Assembly: GCA_018001015.1 (NCBI GenBank)
Contig: JAGNIV010000008.1
Span: 81,232 to 145,231 of the forward strand
DNA from: Phenylobacterium sp.
GTDB lineage: Bacteria; Pseudomonadota; Alphaproteobacteria; Caulobacterales; Caulobacteraceae
DNA: 64,000 nt
Reading direction: 5' to 3'
Shown here: positions 8,106 to 15,809 of the stretch, piece by piece
Layout of the letters: every line of letters begins with the position of its first letter
Numbering within the stretch: position 1 is the first letter of the stretch
Position numbers and translations under genes: made by a program
Notes under the pieces: model-generated
What the model was told of the DNA's origin: nothing
What the model saw: the letters and a program-made list of their open reading frames with translations, nothing else
The model's database searches: none

Positions 8106-8714
8106 ATGCGCCTGCTTCTCTTGCTCTCCGCCCTCGCCTTCGCCGCTCCCGCCGCGGCCCAGGAGGTTCCCATCACTTACGGCGTCTTCATGCGCAAATT
8201 GATGGAAGTTCAGGCCCTCGACGCCGAACTCCTAAGCCGTGACAGTGCGACGGCCACGCTTCAGCGTTGGTGCGATGCGCACGGCCCCGGCGGCGAGACC
8301 AAGATCGTGGCGCGGCGAATCCTTGGTGCGAACAAGGAGCCAGGCAAGGTCGAGCGCCGTTCTCTTGGGGTCTTCGCCCGCACCCCCGTGGCCTATCGGC
8401 GTGTCCAACTGCTCTGCGGAGACAAGGTGCTTTCGGAGGCCGACAATTGGTACGTGCCCGCCCGCCTGACGCCGGCCATGAACAGCACCCTTGCGCAGAC
8501 ACAGACGCCGTTCGGAGTGGCGGTGAGGCGGTTGAACTTTAGACGCCGGACATTGTCGTCCGACGTTCTGCTTCTCAAGAATCTGAACCTTGAGCGGCCG
8601 GGTGTTCCCCACGAGGTGCTGCGCCACCGCGCCGTCCTCTCCACCCCCAATGGCCGGCCGTTCAGCCTGGTCGTCGAGACCTATACCGACCAGCTCCTGG
8701 TCACCCCGCCCTGA
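8106..8714 (+). CDS. Exported protein of unknown function
   Basis: A 202-residue protein with a clear signal peptide (MRLLLLLSALAFAAPAAAQ). The mature part begins EVPITYGVFMRKLMEVQALDAE and contains two cysteines spaced for a disulfide (RWCDAHG and LLCGDK). The second half is beta-rich (PFGVAVRRLNFRRRTL, PFSLVVETYTDQLLV). I recognise no family. A GAGACGAGG stretch precedes the ATG. It is followed after 59 bases by another exported unknown on the same strand, but the two show no clear sequence similarity. Confidence 0.7.
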   Translation: MRLLLLLSALAFAAPAAAQEVPITYGVFMRKLMEVQALDAELLSRDSATATLQRWCDAHGPGGETKIVARRILGANKEPGKVERRSLGVFARTPVAYRRVQLLCGDKVLSEADNWYVPARLTPAMNSTLAQTQTPFGVAVRRLNFRRRTLSSDVLLLKNLNLERPGVPHEVLRHRAVLSTPNGRPFSLVVETYTDQLLVTPP

Positions 8715-8773
8715 GCCTTCCAAGGCCAAGCTCGTTGTCCTAGGGTGGCGCTCCACAACGGGGAGTGGCGACC

Positions 8774-9463
8774 ATGAAGACCGTGGTTTCGAGCGTTCTG
8801 GCGGCGGCGATCCTGGCGGGGGCGGCCCCCGCCCTGGCCCAGGACATGGCCAATACCGAGAAACTGAGCCTGCAGCCCAAGCGGGTGAAGGGCCTGCTGC
8901 TGGGCTACGGCTACGACCTTGGCGAGTATTCCGGCCAGGTCAAGGCGATGACCAAGCAGACCCGCGCGCTGGGCATGTTCTCCAGCGACTACGCCAAGGC
9001 CAACTTCACGGTGTCCTCGCCGCACCTGAAGGCGCCGATGACCGTGGCCTGCGAGGGCGGCCAGAACCGGTTCGGATTCAGCTGGATCGACTTCAAGCGC
9101 AACGACCTGGCCTATGTCTGCAACTTCGCGGGCGGGCCACCGGACGCCTCCTTCGCCCTGGTGCTGAGCGACGGGAAGTTCCTGGACAAGCTCTATCAGC
9201 CGCAGCGGGCCGCGGAGATCCGCTATGGCGGCGTCACCCTGCGCGCCAGGACCAAGAAGCTTCCCGGCTCAATGCCGTTGGGGGGCGGGAGCACGATGTC
9301 CTACGTGATCCTGAAGGGCGACCAGGAGGTGGGCGGCATGGTCCGCACGCCGTTGAAGGGGACGGTCTATCTGCCGGTCCAGGGCTCTCCCGATCGTGAC
9401 GCCGCCGCGGCCATGACCCTGGCCCTGTTCTTCTTCACCGATCCCGGCCAGCAGACGCGCTAG
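8774..9463 (+). CDS. Exported protein of unknown function
   Basis: A 229-residue protein with a signal peptide (MKTVVSSVLAAAILAGAAPALAQ). The mature region includes a glycine- and tyrosine-bearing stretch (LLLGYGYDLGEYSGQVKAM), two cysteines (VACEGG and YVCNFAG) that could pair, and a hydrophobic C-terminal segment (AAAMTLALFFFTDPG). A GTG nine bases upstream is a possible longer start; the ATG is preferred because GGGGAG sits just upstream. The stop codon TAG is also the first three bases of a palindromic repeat, so that element ends the gene and may terminate its mRNA. Function unknown. Confidence 0.7.
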   Translation: MKTVVSSVLAAAILAGAAPALAQDMANTEKLSLQPKRVKGLLLGYGYDLGEYSGQVKAMTKQTRALGMFSSDYAKANFTVSSPHLKAPMTVACEGGQNRFGFSWIDFKRNDLAYVCNFAGGPPDASFALVLSDGKFLDKLYQPQRAAEIRYGGVTLRARTKKLPGSMPLGGGSTMSYVILKGDQEVGGMVRTPLKGTVYLPVQGSPDRDAAAAMTLALFFFTDPGQQTR

Positions 9464-9555
9464 AGCGGGATGCGAAAAAGTGGATCCGGTTTTTCGCGTC
9501 AATCCCGCTCTAAATACTTAGAATCGATCACGTTTTATGATTTTAGATTGATCTA
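9461..9555. repeat. Nested palindromic repeat element of an alphaproteobacterial type
   Basis: The outer stem TAGAGCGGGAT (9461-9471) pairs perfectly with ATCCCGCTCTA (9502-9512). Inside it GCGAAAAA pairs with TTTTTCGC. An AT-rich tail ending GATTGATCTA follows. This palindrome with its AT-rich tail is, from memory, widespread between genes in alphaproteobacteria. It supplies the stop codon of the preceding gene and could work as a transcription terminator for it. Confidence 0.8.
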
Positions 9556-9576
9556 GGGGGCTCTCGGCGGGCGGGC

Positions 9577-10080
9577 TCAGGCAGCCGGGAATTTCGCCAT
9601 GTTGGGCTTGGGGATCGCCCAGGTGAAGGCGCCGGCGGCCTTGCACTTCTCGCGGGCGAAATCCGACCAGGCGGCGACGAATCCCTCGGGATGCCGGTCC
9701 GACGGCGTCGAGCTGACCCTGACGAAGGTGACGGGGCGGACCAGGGTCACGGCGGCGATCTGTTCCCAGAGGTCGCGCTCGGCCACCGGGTCGCCCTTGG
9801 CGTCGAGCCAGCCGCCCGTCCGCCAGGCGCCGATCTGGCCGGCCCCACCCATCAGCACCGCGCTGTCGGAGTGCAGGGTGATCGGCGTCGCCACCGGGAT
9901 GTCGGAGAGGTCTGAGAGGGCGCGGAGCACGGGGGTCAGCTCCATGCGCGGCGTCGTCGCCTGGCGCTCGCCGCCGGCCACGCCCCGCGCCTCGCCGTTC
10001 CAGAGCCGGACATAGGCCCAGCCGCCGAAGCCCCGGCTGTCGGTGCAGAGGCCGTCGGTCCAGATACGCAAGGAGGTCAT
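9577..10080 (-). CDS. RNase H-like protein
   Basis: A 167-residue RNase HI-fold protein. The four acidic positions can be traced: Asp9 (IWTDG), Glu47 (PRMEL), Asp72 (HSDSA) and Asp140 (AWSDFA), with the flexible histidine loop represented by PSDRHPEG. The middle region (GAWRTGGWLDAKGDPVAERDLW) matches the RNase HI substrate-handling segment. The loops differ from classical RnhA and the C-terminal extension (TWAIPKPNMAKF) is unusual, so this is a divergent paralog rather than the main RNase HI. The ATG at 10080 follows a GAGAGG-like site. It would cut RNA in RNA-DNA hybrids if active. Confidence 0.75.
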   Translation of the reverse strand: MTSLRIWTDGLCTDSRGFGGWAYVRLWNGEARGVAGGERQATTPRMELTPVLRALSDLSDIPVATPITLHSDSAVLMGGAGQIGAWRTGGWLDAKGDPVAERDLWEQIAAVTLVRPVTFVRVSSTPSDRHPEGFVAAWSDFAREKCKAAGAFTWAIPKPNMAKFPAA

Positions 10081-10161
10081 GGCGAGCCTCTTCGGCGAGA
10101 GCGCGGCTCCAGGCAAGCCCTAAGCCTTGCAGGCGCCGCGCAAAGGGCTCATCTCCCTGGC

Positions 10162-10524
10162 ATGTTGCAAGAAGAAATCGGCGACCGCGCCAGTGAGATC
10201 ATCTGGCGCGGCCGCCAGTGGATCGTCACCAATTTCGGCCTCGAGACCCTGGGCGACCCCTTCCCCTACGAGGTGGCCGCGACCCGGCTGACCGAGGGCT
10301 GGCAGGGCGCCGACGAGAGCCTTCTGGCCTGGCCCATGGAGCTGGCCGCCAAGACCTGGATCGACTACCGCGACTTCGTCACCGCCTATCTGGTGGCGCT
10401 GGGCGTGCACCAGGAGGCCTATTCCCCGGTGGACGTCGCCACCATCAAGGCCTCCCTCAACGAGGGCCGCGCCATGTGGGAGGCCACCAAGGCCGAGATG
10501 CTGGGCGAATTCGACGACGACTAG
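10162..10524 (+). CDS. Conserved-looking small protein, unknown function
   Basis: A 120-residue acidic, mostly helical protein with aromatic-rich segments (IIWRGRQWIVTNFGLETLG, TWIDYRDFVTAYLVALG) and a C-terminal acidic tail ending in four acidic residues. No signal peptide or membrane segment. The codon pattern is typical of neighbouring real genes. It is divergent from the RNase H-like gene and convergent with the LysR gene. No family is recognised. Confidence 0.6.
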   Translation: MLQEEIGDRASEIIWRGRQWIVTNFGLETLGDPFPYEVAATRLTEGWQGADESLLAWPMELAAKTWIDYRDFVTAYLVALGVHQEAYSPVDVATIKASLNEGRAMWEATKAEMLGEFDDD

Positions 10525-10563
10525 GCTTGATCGGCCATCGAACGGCCGCCGTGGACCCAGGGT

Positions 10564-11484
10564 CTACCGCGCGGCCTTCCGGTGGGCGTAGCAGGCGTCC
10601 CAGTAGGGCTCACCGCCGAACCGCTCCACCAGCAGGTCGGTGAGGGCGCGCACCTTGCCCGCCACATGGCTGGCCGGGGGCGGGCGAACGACATAGAGCC
10701 CGGCCTCCGGCATCGGATAGTCCCGCATCACCGGCACGATGGTTCCGCGCTCCAGGGCCGGCCCGGCGATGAAGGTGGGCAGCATGGCCAGGCCCAGCCC
10801 CGCCTCCACAGCCGACAGCAGGGCCTGGCCGTTATCGGCCCGGAACCGGGCTTGCGGCTGGAAGGTCACCACCCGGCGGCCGTCGCGGAACGGCCAGGTC
10901 TCGGCGCCCTGGGTGATGGTCTCGTGGCCCGCGAGGTCGGCGATCGTCAGCGGCTCGCCCCGCCGGGCCAGATAGTCGGGGCTGGCCACCAGAGCCCCGT
11001 GGATGGGAGCGATCTTGCGGGCGATGAGGCTGGAGTCGGTGAGGTTCCCGAGGCGGACAGCCACGTCGAACCGCTCGCCGATCAGATCAACGAAGCGGTC
11101 GGAATAGGACGCATCGACCTGTAGCCTGGGATGGCGCACCGCCAGCTCGGCCAGGACCGGCGCCAGGTGGGTCATGCCAAAGGAAAGCGGGGCCGCGATC
11201 CGCAGCGATCCGACGATCTCGCCGCCCTGCTGGGCGACGGCGTCGCGGGCCGCCTCCAGGTCATGGAGAATCTGGTCGGCGCGGGCCTTGAACTCCAGGC
11301 CGGCTTCCGTGACCGCCACCCCGCGCGTGGTGCGGCTGAGCAGCTGCGCGCCCAGCTCGGCCTCCAGCCGCGCCACCCGGCGACTGACCATGGACTTCGA
11401 CAGGCCCAGCCCCTGACCCGCGCGGCCGAAACCTCCGGCGTCGGCGACGGCCACGAAGGCGGCGATATCCTCAAGATCGAACAT
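10564..11484 (-). CDS. LysR-family transcriptional regulator
   Basis: A 306-residue LysR regulator. The N-terminal winged helix-turn-helix starts MFDLEDIAAFVAVADAGGF and includes KSMVSRRVARLEAELG; an effector-binding domain covers about residues 90-300 (GSLRIAAPLSFG, YSDRFVDLIGERFDVAVRLG, GLGLAMLPTFIAG). The ATG at 11484 starts the HTH directly. It is transcribed away from an azoreductase gene with 103 bases between the two starts, the classic arrangement for a LysR protein that controls its neighbour. An inverted repeat in that gap is its likely binding site. The inducer, perhaps a quinone or electrophile, is inferred from the target. Confidence 0.9.
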   Translation of the reverse strand: MFDLEDIAAFVAVADAGGFGRAGQGLGLSKSMVSRRVARLEAELGAQLLSRTTRGVAVTEAGLEFKARADQILHDLEAARDAVAQQGGEIVGSLRIAAPLSFGMTHLAPVLAELAVRHPRLQVDASYSDRFVDLIGERFDVAVRLGNLTDSSLIARKIAPIHGALVASPDYLARRGEPLTIADLAGHETITQGAETWPFRDGRRVVTFQPQARFRADNGQALLSAVEAGLGLAMLPTFIAGPALERGTIVPVMRDYPMPEAGLYVVRPPPASHVAGKVRALTDLLVERFGGEPYWDACYAHRKAAR

Positions 11485-11494
11485 GTTCCCATTT

Positions 11495-11534
11495 TCGCAA
11501 CAGTCTGGGTCGAACGGCCCCACTATTGTTGCGA
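11495..11534. promoter_or_regulatory. Putative LysR operator between regulator and azoreductase
   Basis: TCGCAACA at 11495-11502 is repeated in perfect inverted orientation as TGTTGCGA at 11527-11534. The half-site centres are 32 bases apart, about three helical turns, so a LysR dimer of dimers could hold both on one DNA face. It sits in the divergent promoter gap, 10 bases upstream of the LysR start. Confidence 0.6.
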
Positions 11535-11587
11535 GTTTGGAACCACCAGCTTGGACACGTCAATCACTCAGCGCCCCGGAGGGCGAC

Positions 11588-12214
11588 ATGTCCCAAGTTC
11601 TCGTTCTCAATTCCAGCCTCAGCGGCGAGGCCTCGGTCTCGCGTCTCCTGGTGGCCGAAGCCCTCGCCCAGATCGTCGCCCGCGAACCGACCGCCAAGGT
11701 GGTGGTCCGCGACCTGGCCCAGGCCGAAATCCCACACCTGAACCCGCTGACCGTGGCCGGGGTCCGCGCCAAGGCCACCACCGTGGCCGAGACCAAGGCC
11801 CGCGATCTCTCCGACCAGCTGATCGCCGAACTGCGGGCCGCTGACACCATCGTCATCGGCGCGCCGATGTACAATTTCTCGATTCCCTCGACCCTGCGCA
11901 CCTGGTTCGACCATGTCCTGCGGGCCGGCGAGACCTTCAGCTACTCCGAGGCCGGTCCCAAGGGTCTGCTGGAGGGCAAGCGGGTGATCGTGGTGGAGAG
12001 CCGCGGCGGCCTCTACAGCGAAGGGCCGGCCCAGGCCATCGATTTCCAGGAGCCCTATCTGCGCCAGCTGCTGGGCTTCATTGGCCTGACCGACGTGACC
12101 TTCGTTCGGGCCGAGAAGATCGGCTACGGCCCCGACGCCCGCGAGGCCGCCATCGACGCAGCCAAGACGCGACTGGCCGAAATCATCGCGCGACCCGTAT
12201 CTCAGGCCGCCTGA
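11588..12214 (+). CDS. azoR: FMN-dependent NADH-azoreductase
   Basis: A 208-residue flavodoxin-fold oxidoreductase of the AzoR/AcpD family, which uses NAD(P)H and FMN to reduce quinones and azo compounds by two electrons. Diagnostic pieces: VLVLNSSLSGEASVSR (phosphate loop), IGAPMYNFSIPSTLRTWFD (FMN binding and dimer contact), VVESRGGLY and LLGFIGLTDVTFVRAE. Length is typical (about 200). CGGAGGGC lies just ahead of the ATG. The divergent LysR gene and the intervening inverted repeat suggest inducible expression under quinone or thiol stress. Confidence 0.92.
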   Translation: MSQVLVLNSSLSGEASVSRLLVAEALAQIVAREPTAKVVVRDLAQAEIPHLNPLTVAGVRAKATTVAETKARDLSDQLIAELRAADTIVIGAPMYNFSIPSTLRTWFDHVLRAGETFSYSEAGPKGLLEGKRVIVVESRGGLYSEGPAQAIDFQEPYLRQLLGFIGLTDVTFVRAEKIGYGPDAREAAIDAAKTRLAEIIARPVSQAA

Positions 12215-12240
12215 TCCCTGCCGCCTCCCCCGGCGGCGCG

Positions 12241-12267
12241 CCGGGCGCCCAATCGGCGGGCGCCCGG
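12241..12267 (+). terminator. GC-rich hairpin, possible terminator of azoR
   Basis: CCGGGCGCCC (12241-12250) and GGGCGCCCGG (12258-12267) form a perfect 10-bp stem with a 7-base loop, 27 bases after the azoR stop. There is no run of T after it, so termination would have to rely on the stem alone or on Rho. Confidence 0.45.
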
Positions 12268-12360
12268 GTCGGCCGGCCGCTCTGATAACGAAGGTTTACA
12301 TTCGACGGCGCCGGAACCTGTTATCCCGCTCCCGGCAAGGCGCGGGGGCGGGCCGGAACC

Positions 12361-13023
12361 ATGAAGACGATCGCGGTGCTGTCCCACAAGGGTGGGGCGG
12401 GAAAGACGACGGTGGCGGTGAACCTGGCCATCGCCTGGCGGGCGCTGGGCGCACGCACCATCCTGGCCGACGCCGATCCTGTCCGCAGCGCGTCCGACAG
12501 CCTGCGCAAGCGAGCCGACCACAGCGCCCTGGTGGTGGAAACCTCGGCGGCCAAGCTCGACGCCCTGGCCTATGTCAGCGGCAAGGGCGGCTGCGACGTG
12601 CTGATCATCGACACCCCCGGCGGCCCCGACAACGGCATGATCGAGGCCATGAAGGTGGCCGACCTCTGTATCGCGGTCTCCCGCCCCACCTATCTGGACG
12701 TCGCCGCCACCCTGCGGACCGTCGATGTCGTGCGCCGGCTGGGACGCCAGGGGGTGGTGCTGTTCAATCAGTGCCCGCCCCGCCGCAATGGCCTGGAATC
12801 GGCCGTGGTCAGCGGAACCATGGACGTTCTCCGGCGGGGTGGACTTGAAGTCTGCCCCCTGGCCCTGCAGGCGCGGGCCGCCTACCAACGGTCCATCGCC
12901 CAGGGCCAGGGGGTCGGCGAATACGAGCCGGGCGGCAAGGCCGACGCGGAGATCGCCGGCCTGCTGGCCTACATCCAGGACAAGACCATCGGCGCGAACC
13001 GCGACCGGGCCGCCAACGACTGA
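12361..13023 (+). CDS. ParA-family ATPase without a ParB neighbour
   Basis: A 220-residue P-loop ATPase with the deviant Walker A KGGAGKTT (residues 10-17), an ILADADP segment and the Walker B-like DVLIIDTPGG. ParA/MinD-family proteins move or position cargo (DNA, protein clusters) by ATP-driven binding to DNA or membrane. There is no parB, plasmid origin or capsid gene nearby, and no N-terminal HTH, so this is a small orphan ParA. It could position a protein complex, or partner a factor elsewhere. The next gene downstream (13102) encodes a small basic protein on the same strand. Role unknown. Confidence 0.85.
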   Translation: MKTIAVLSHKGGAGKTTVAVNLAIAWRALGARTILADADPVRSASDSLRKRADHSALVVETSAAKLDALAYVSGKGGCDVLIIDTPGGPDNGMIEAMKVADLCIAVSRPTYLDVAATLRTVDVVRRLGRQGVVLFNQCPPRRNGLESAVVSGTMDVLRRGGLEVCPLALQARAAYQRSIAQGQGVGEYEPGGKADAEIAGLLAYIQDKTIGANRDRAAND

Positions 13024-13101
13024 GCCCTTGGAACAGGTCGTGACGCCGATTTCCGCCCCATGAACGCCGCATCGGGTTAGGATCTTGATCTCCGGAGGAC
13101 G

Positions 13102-13275
13102 ATGACCATGGCCGACGAAGACCCGCCCGCCGAAACCCCGATCCAGCGCGCCCTGCGCCTGAAGAAGGAGGCGCTTGACGCCAAGCCGAAGGACCCGCGC
13201 GGCGGGCGCTTCCAGCGGGAACGCGCCGCGGCCGCCAAGTCGTCGTCGAAATCCAAGCCCTGGATGGCGCGCTAG
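13102..13275 (+). CDS. Small basic protein of unknown function (57 aa)
   Basis: A 57-codon gene with a strong ribosome-binding site (CCGGAGGA, 3-4 bases before ATGACCATG). The protein starts MTMADEDPPAETPIQRALRLKKEA and ends KSSSKSKPWMAR: an acidic N-terminus, a helical basic middle (KPKDPRGGRFQRERAAAAK) and a Ser/Lys tail, with no membrane segment. It might bind nucleic acid or partner the ParA-like ATPase 78 bases upstream (speculative). Its stop TAG overlaps the stop of the convergent gene. Confidence 0.65.
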   Translation: MTMADEDPPAETPIQRALRLKKEALDAKPKDPRGGRFQRERAAAAKSSSKSKPWMAR

Positions 13276-13466
13276 GCGTCGTCGCCGGCTTCCACGACGC
13301 CGCGCAGATGGGCGAGGAATTCGTCCCGCTCGGTCTGGGTGAAGGCCTGGCCCAGTTCCTGGGTGGCCTCGGCCAGACTGTACTTTCCGTCGCTGAAGCG
13401 CAGCAGCACGCTTTCGATATAGCGGTCGAGGAGGACGCGGTCGGGGCCGGCGAGATCGTGGGTCAT
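13272..13466 (-). CDS. Small helical protein of unknown function (64 aa)
   Basis: A 64-residue protein, MTHDLAGPDRVLLDRYIESV to EAGDDA, predicted helical and acidic, with no signal peptide. AAGGTGG lies 5 bases before the ATG. It follows the desulfurase gene by 62 bases on the same strand and could be the third gene of the selD operon, although nothing in its sequence ties it to selenium. Convergent stop codons with the 57-residue gene share CTAG. Confidence 0.55.
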   Translation of the reverse strand: MTHDLAGPDRVLLDRYIESVLLRFSDGKYSLAEATQELGQAFTQTERDEFLAHLRGVVEAGDDA

Positions 13467-13528
13467 GACGCCACCTTGCGCCCGCTCCCGATCAGGCGCC
13501 ATGCGCTGGATCAATTGGCCGGCACGCT

Positions 13529-14641
13529 CTAGCCCAGGACGTCCGCCAAGCGGCGGACGACGGTGTCGATCTCCCCGGCCGTCGTGCCGCGGCCGAGGCT
13601 GAAGCGGATCGCCCCCATTCCGACCTCGGGCGGCACGCCCATGGCCCGCAGCGTCGGGGACAGCTCCACGAGGCCCGCGTGGCAGGCCGAGCCGGTGGAC
13701 GCGGCGACCTCCGGCAGCAGCGCGAGGATCTCGGCGCCGACCCGGCCCACGAAGCTGACATTGAGGGTGTTGGGCAGCCGATGCTCGGGGTGTCCGTTCA
13801 GCGCCACGCGGTTCCCGAACTGGGTCTGCAAACCCGCCCACAGCGTGTCCCGCAGGTCCTGGACGCGGCGCATCGGCGCGAGGTCAGCCGCCAGGGCGCA
13901 GGCCTCGCCCAGCCCCGCCGTCAGCAAGGCGCTCTCCGTCCCCGCCCGGCGCCCGGCTTCATGTCCGGCGCCGTGGATCAGCGGCTCCAGCGCGACGCCA
14001 CGACGGACATAGAGGGCGCCGACCCCCTTGGGGGCGTAGAGCTTGTGGCCGGCGATGGACAGCAGGTCGACGCCGAGCTGGTCCGTCGCCACCTTGCCGA
14101 CCGACTGGGCCGCGTCGGTGTGGAAGAGCACCCCGCGGTCGCGCGCGACCTGGGCGCAGGCGGCGATGGGCTGGAGGGTCCCGGTCTCATTGTTGGCGTG
14201 CATGAGGGTGACCAGGATGGTGCGCGGCGTGATCGCCCGCGCCAGGGCCTCGGGATCGACGAGGCCCTGGCGATCCACCGGAAGGTAGGTGACCTGGCCG
14301 CCCAGGCGTTCGAGGAAGGCGCAGACCTCAAGGACGGCGGGATGCTCCGCGGCGCTGGTGACGATGTGGTCGCCCCGGTCGCGGTGGGCGAAGAACACCC
14401 CCTTGATGGCCAGGTTGTTGGCCTCGCTACCGCCGCTGGTGAAGACGATCTCGTCCGGCTCGGCGCCCAGCAGGTTCGCCACCTTGGCGCGGGCCAGCTC
14501 GACGGCCTCGCGCGCCGGGACCCCGGCCCAGTGGCCGCTGGACGGGTTGCCGTGGGCGGTCTCCAGCAGCGGCGCCATGACGGCGGCGACCCGTGGATCG
14601 ACCGGGGTGCTGGCGTTGAAGTCGAGATAGATGCGGTCCAT
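13529..14641 (-). CDS. Cysteine desulfurase / selenocysteine lyase-like (NifS family)
   Basis: A 370-residue PLP-dependent aminotransferase-fold enzyme. Lys200 in SIAGHK binds PLP, His100 (SAAEHPAV) stacks on it, and Cys320 in STGSACHAG is the persulfide-forming residue on a mobile loop. It releases sulfur from cysteine or selenium from selenocysteine. It starts at ATG 14641, 11 bases after the selD stop, in the same operon, and opposite selU. The context argues that it delivers selenium to SelD rather than serving general Fe-S assembly. The host's main IscS would be elsewhere. Confidence 0.88.
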   Translation of the reverse strand: MDRIYLDFNASTPVDPRVAAVMAPLLETAHGNPSSGHWAGVPAREAVELARAKVANLLGAEPDEIVFTSGGSEANNLAIKGVFFAHRDRGDHIVTSAAEHPAVLEVCAFLERLGGQVTYLPVDRQGLVDPEALARAITPRTILVTLMHANNETGTLQPIAACAQVARDRGVLFHTDAAQSVGKVATDQLGVDLLSIAGHKLYAPKGVGALYVRRGVALEPLIHGAGHEAGRRAGTESALLTAGLGEACALAADLAPMRRVQDLRDTLWAGLQTQFGNRVALNGHPEHRLPNTLNVSFVGRVGAEILALLPEVAASTGSACHAGLVELSPTLRAMGVPPEVGMGAIRFSLGRGTTAGEIDTVVRRLADVLG

Positions 14642-14652
14642 GCCGTGGGACT

Positions 14653-15708
14653 TCACGCGGAACCGCTGACGACGCGGATCTCCGGGGGGCCCCGCAAGAG
14701 CCGGCCCACCACGCGCGATGCCGGGAAGCCTTGGGCCGACAGCTGGGCCAACAAGCCCGGCGCCTCGGAGGCCGACACGGCGATGAGCAGGCCGCCGCTG
14801 GTCTGCGGATCGCACAGCAGGTCCTTGCGCCAGGACTCCAGCCCCGGCGGCAGGGCGACCGAGGCCCCGTAGCTGGCCCAGTTCCGCACCGCCGCGCCCG
14901 TGCGGACATCGGCCATCGCCAGGGCTTCCACGCCCTCCAGCACCGCCGGCGCATCGGCGAAGAGCTCGGCGGTCAGGTCCGCGCCCCGGCACAGTTCAAG
15001 GGTATGGCCGAGCAGGCCGAAGCCGGTGACGTCGGTCACCGCGTGGACGCCGGGATGGTCGGCCAGGGTCGCGCCCACGGTGTTGAGCTGGGTGGTCGTG
15101 GCGATGAGGGCGGCGTAGCCCTGCGGCGTCAGCCGCTCCTGCTTGAAGGCGGCGCTGAGCACGCCCACGCCAAGCGCCTTGGTGAGGATCAGGACGTCGC
15201 CGTCGCGCGCGGTCCGGTTGGTGAGGACCCGATCGGGATGCACCAGGCCCAGGGCCACCAGCCCGTAGATCGGCTCGACGCTGTCGATGGAGTGGCCGCC
15301 GGCCACGGGCACGCCGGCCGAGGCGCAGACCGAGGCGCCGCCGGCCAGGATCGATCCGATGGTGGCCGGCGACAGCTTGTCGATGGGCATGCCGACAATC
15401 GCCAGCGCGAAAATCGGGGTCGCTCCCATGGCGTAGACGTCCGAGAGCGCGTTGGTGGCCGCGATGCGGCCGAAGTCGAAGGGGTCATCGACCACCGGCA
15501 TGAAGAAATCGGTGGTGGCCACCAGGGCCTGACTGTCATTCAGCCTCCAGACGGCGGCGTCGTCAGAGGTCTCGGTTCCGACCATCAGGTTGGGAAACGC
15601 CTGGGCGGCGGGCATCTGGGCGAGAATCTCGCGGAGCACGGCCGGCGCGATCTTGCAGCCGCAGCCGCCGCCATGCGCGAGCGAGGTCAATCGAACGGGG
15701 TCTGGCAT
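14653..15708 (-). CDS. selD: Selenide, water dikinase (selenophosphate synthetase)
   Basis: A 351-residue enzyme that makes selenophosphate from selenide and ATP. The active-site segment HGGGCGCK places Cys16 and Lys19 where E. coli SelD has Cys17 and Lys20; this is the cysteine rather than selenocysteine form. Glycine-rich and metal-binding segments follow (TTDFFMPVVDDPFDFGRIAA, VAGGHSIDS, DVTGFGLLGH). Length is standard. It heads a leftward operon with a desulfurase, and selU runs divergently from the same 101-base gap, so the locus supports selenium-modified tRNA. No selA, selB or tRNA-Sec is in the window. Confidence 0.95.
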   Translation of the reverse strand: MPDPVRLTSLAHGGGCGCKIAPAVLREILAQMPAAQAFPNLMVGTETSDDAAVWRLNDSQALVATTDFFMPVVDDPFDFGRIAATNALSDVYAMGATPIFALAIVGMPIDKLSPATIGSILAGGASVCASAGVPVAGGHSIDSVEPIYGLVALGLVHPDRVLTNRTARDGDVLILTKALGVGVLSAAFKQERLTPQGYAALIATTTQLNTVGATLADHPGVHAVTDVTGFGLLGHTLELCRGADLTAELFADAPAVLEGVEALAMADVRTGAAVRNWASYGASVALPPGLESWRKDLLCDPQTSGGLLIAVSASEAPGLLAQLSAQGFPASRVVGRLLRGPPEIRVVSGSA

Positions 15709-15809
15709 CTGGTCTCCGCACGCGCCATCAAGGGAACAAGCGGGTACTTAGCATCGTCTCCGCGGCCAACCCCATGACGATCAGACAGATGACGAAGGCT
15801 ATCGCCTAG

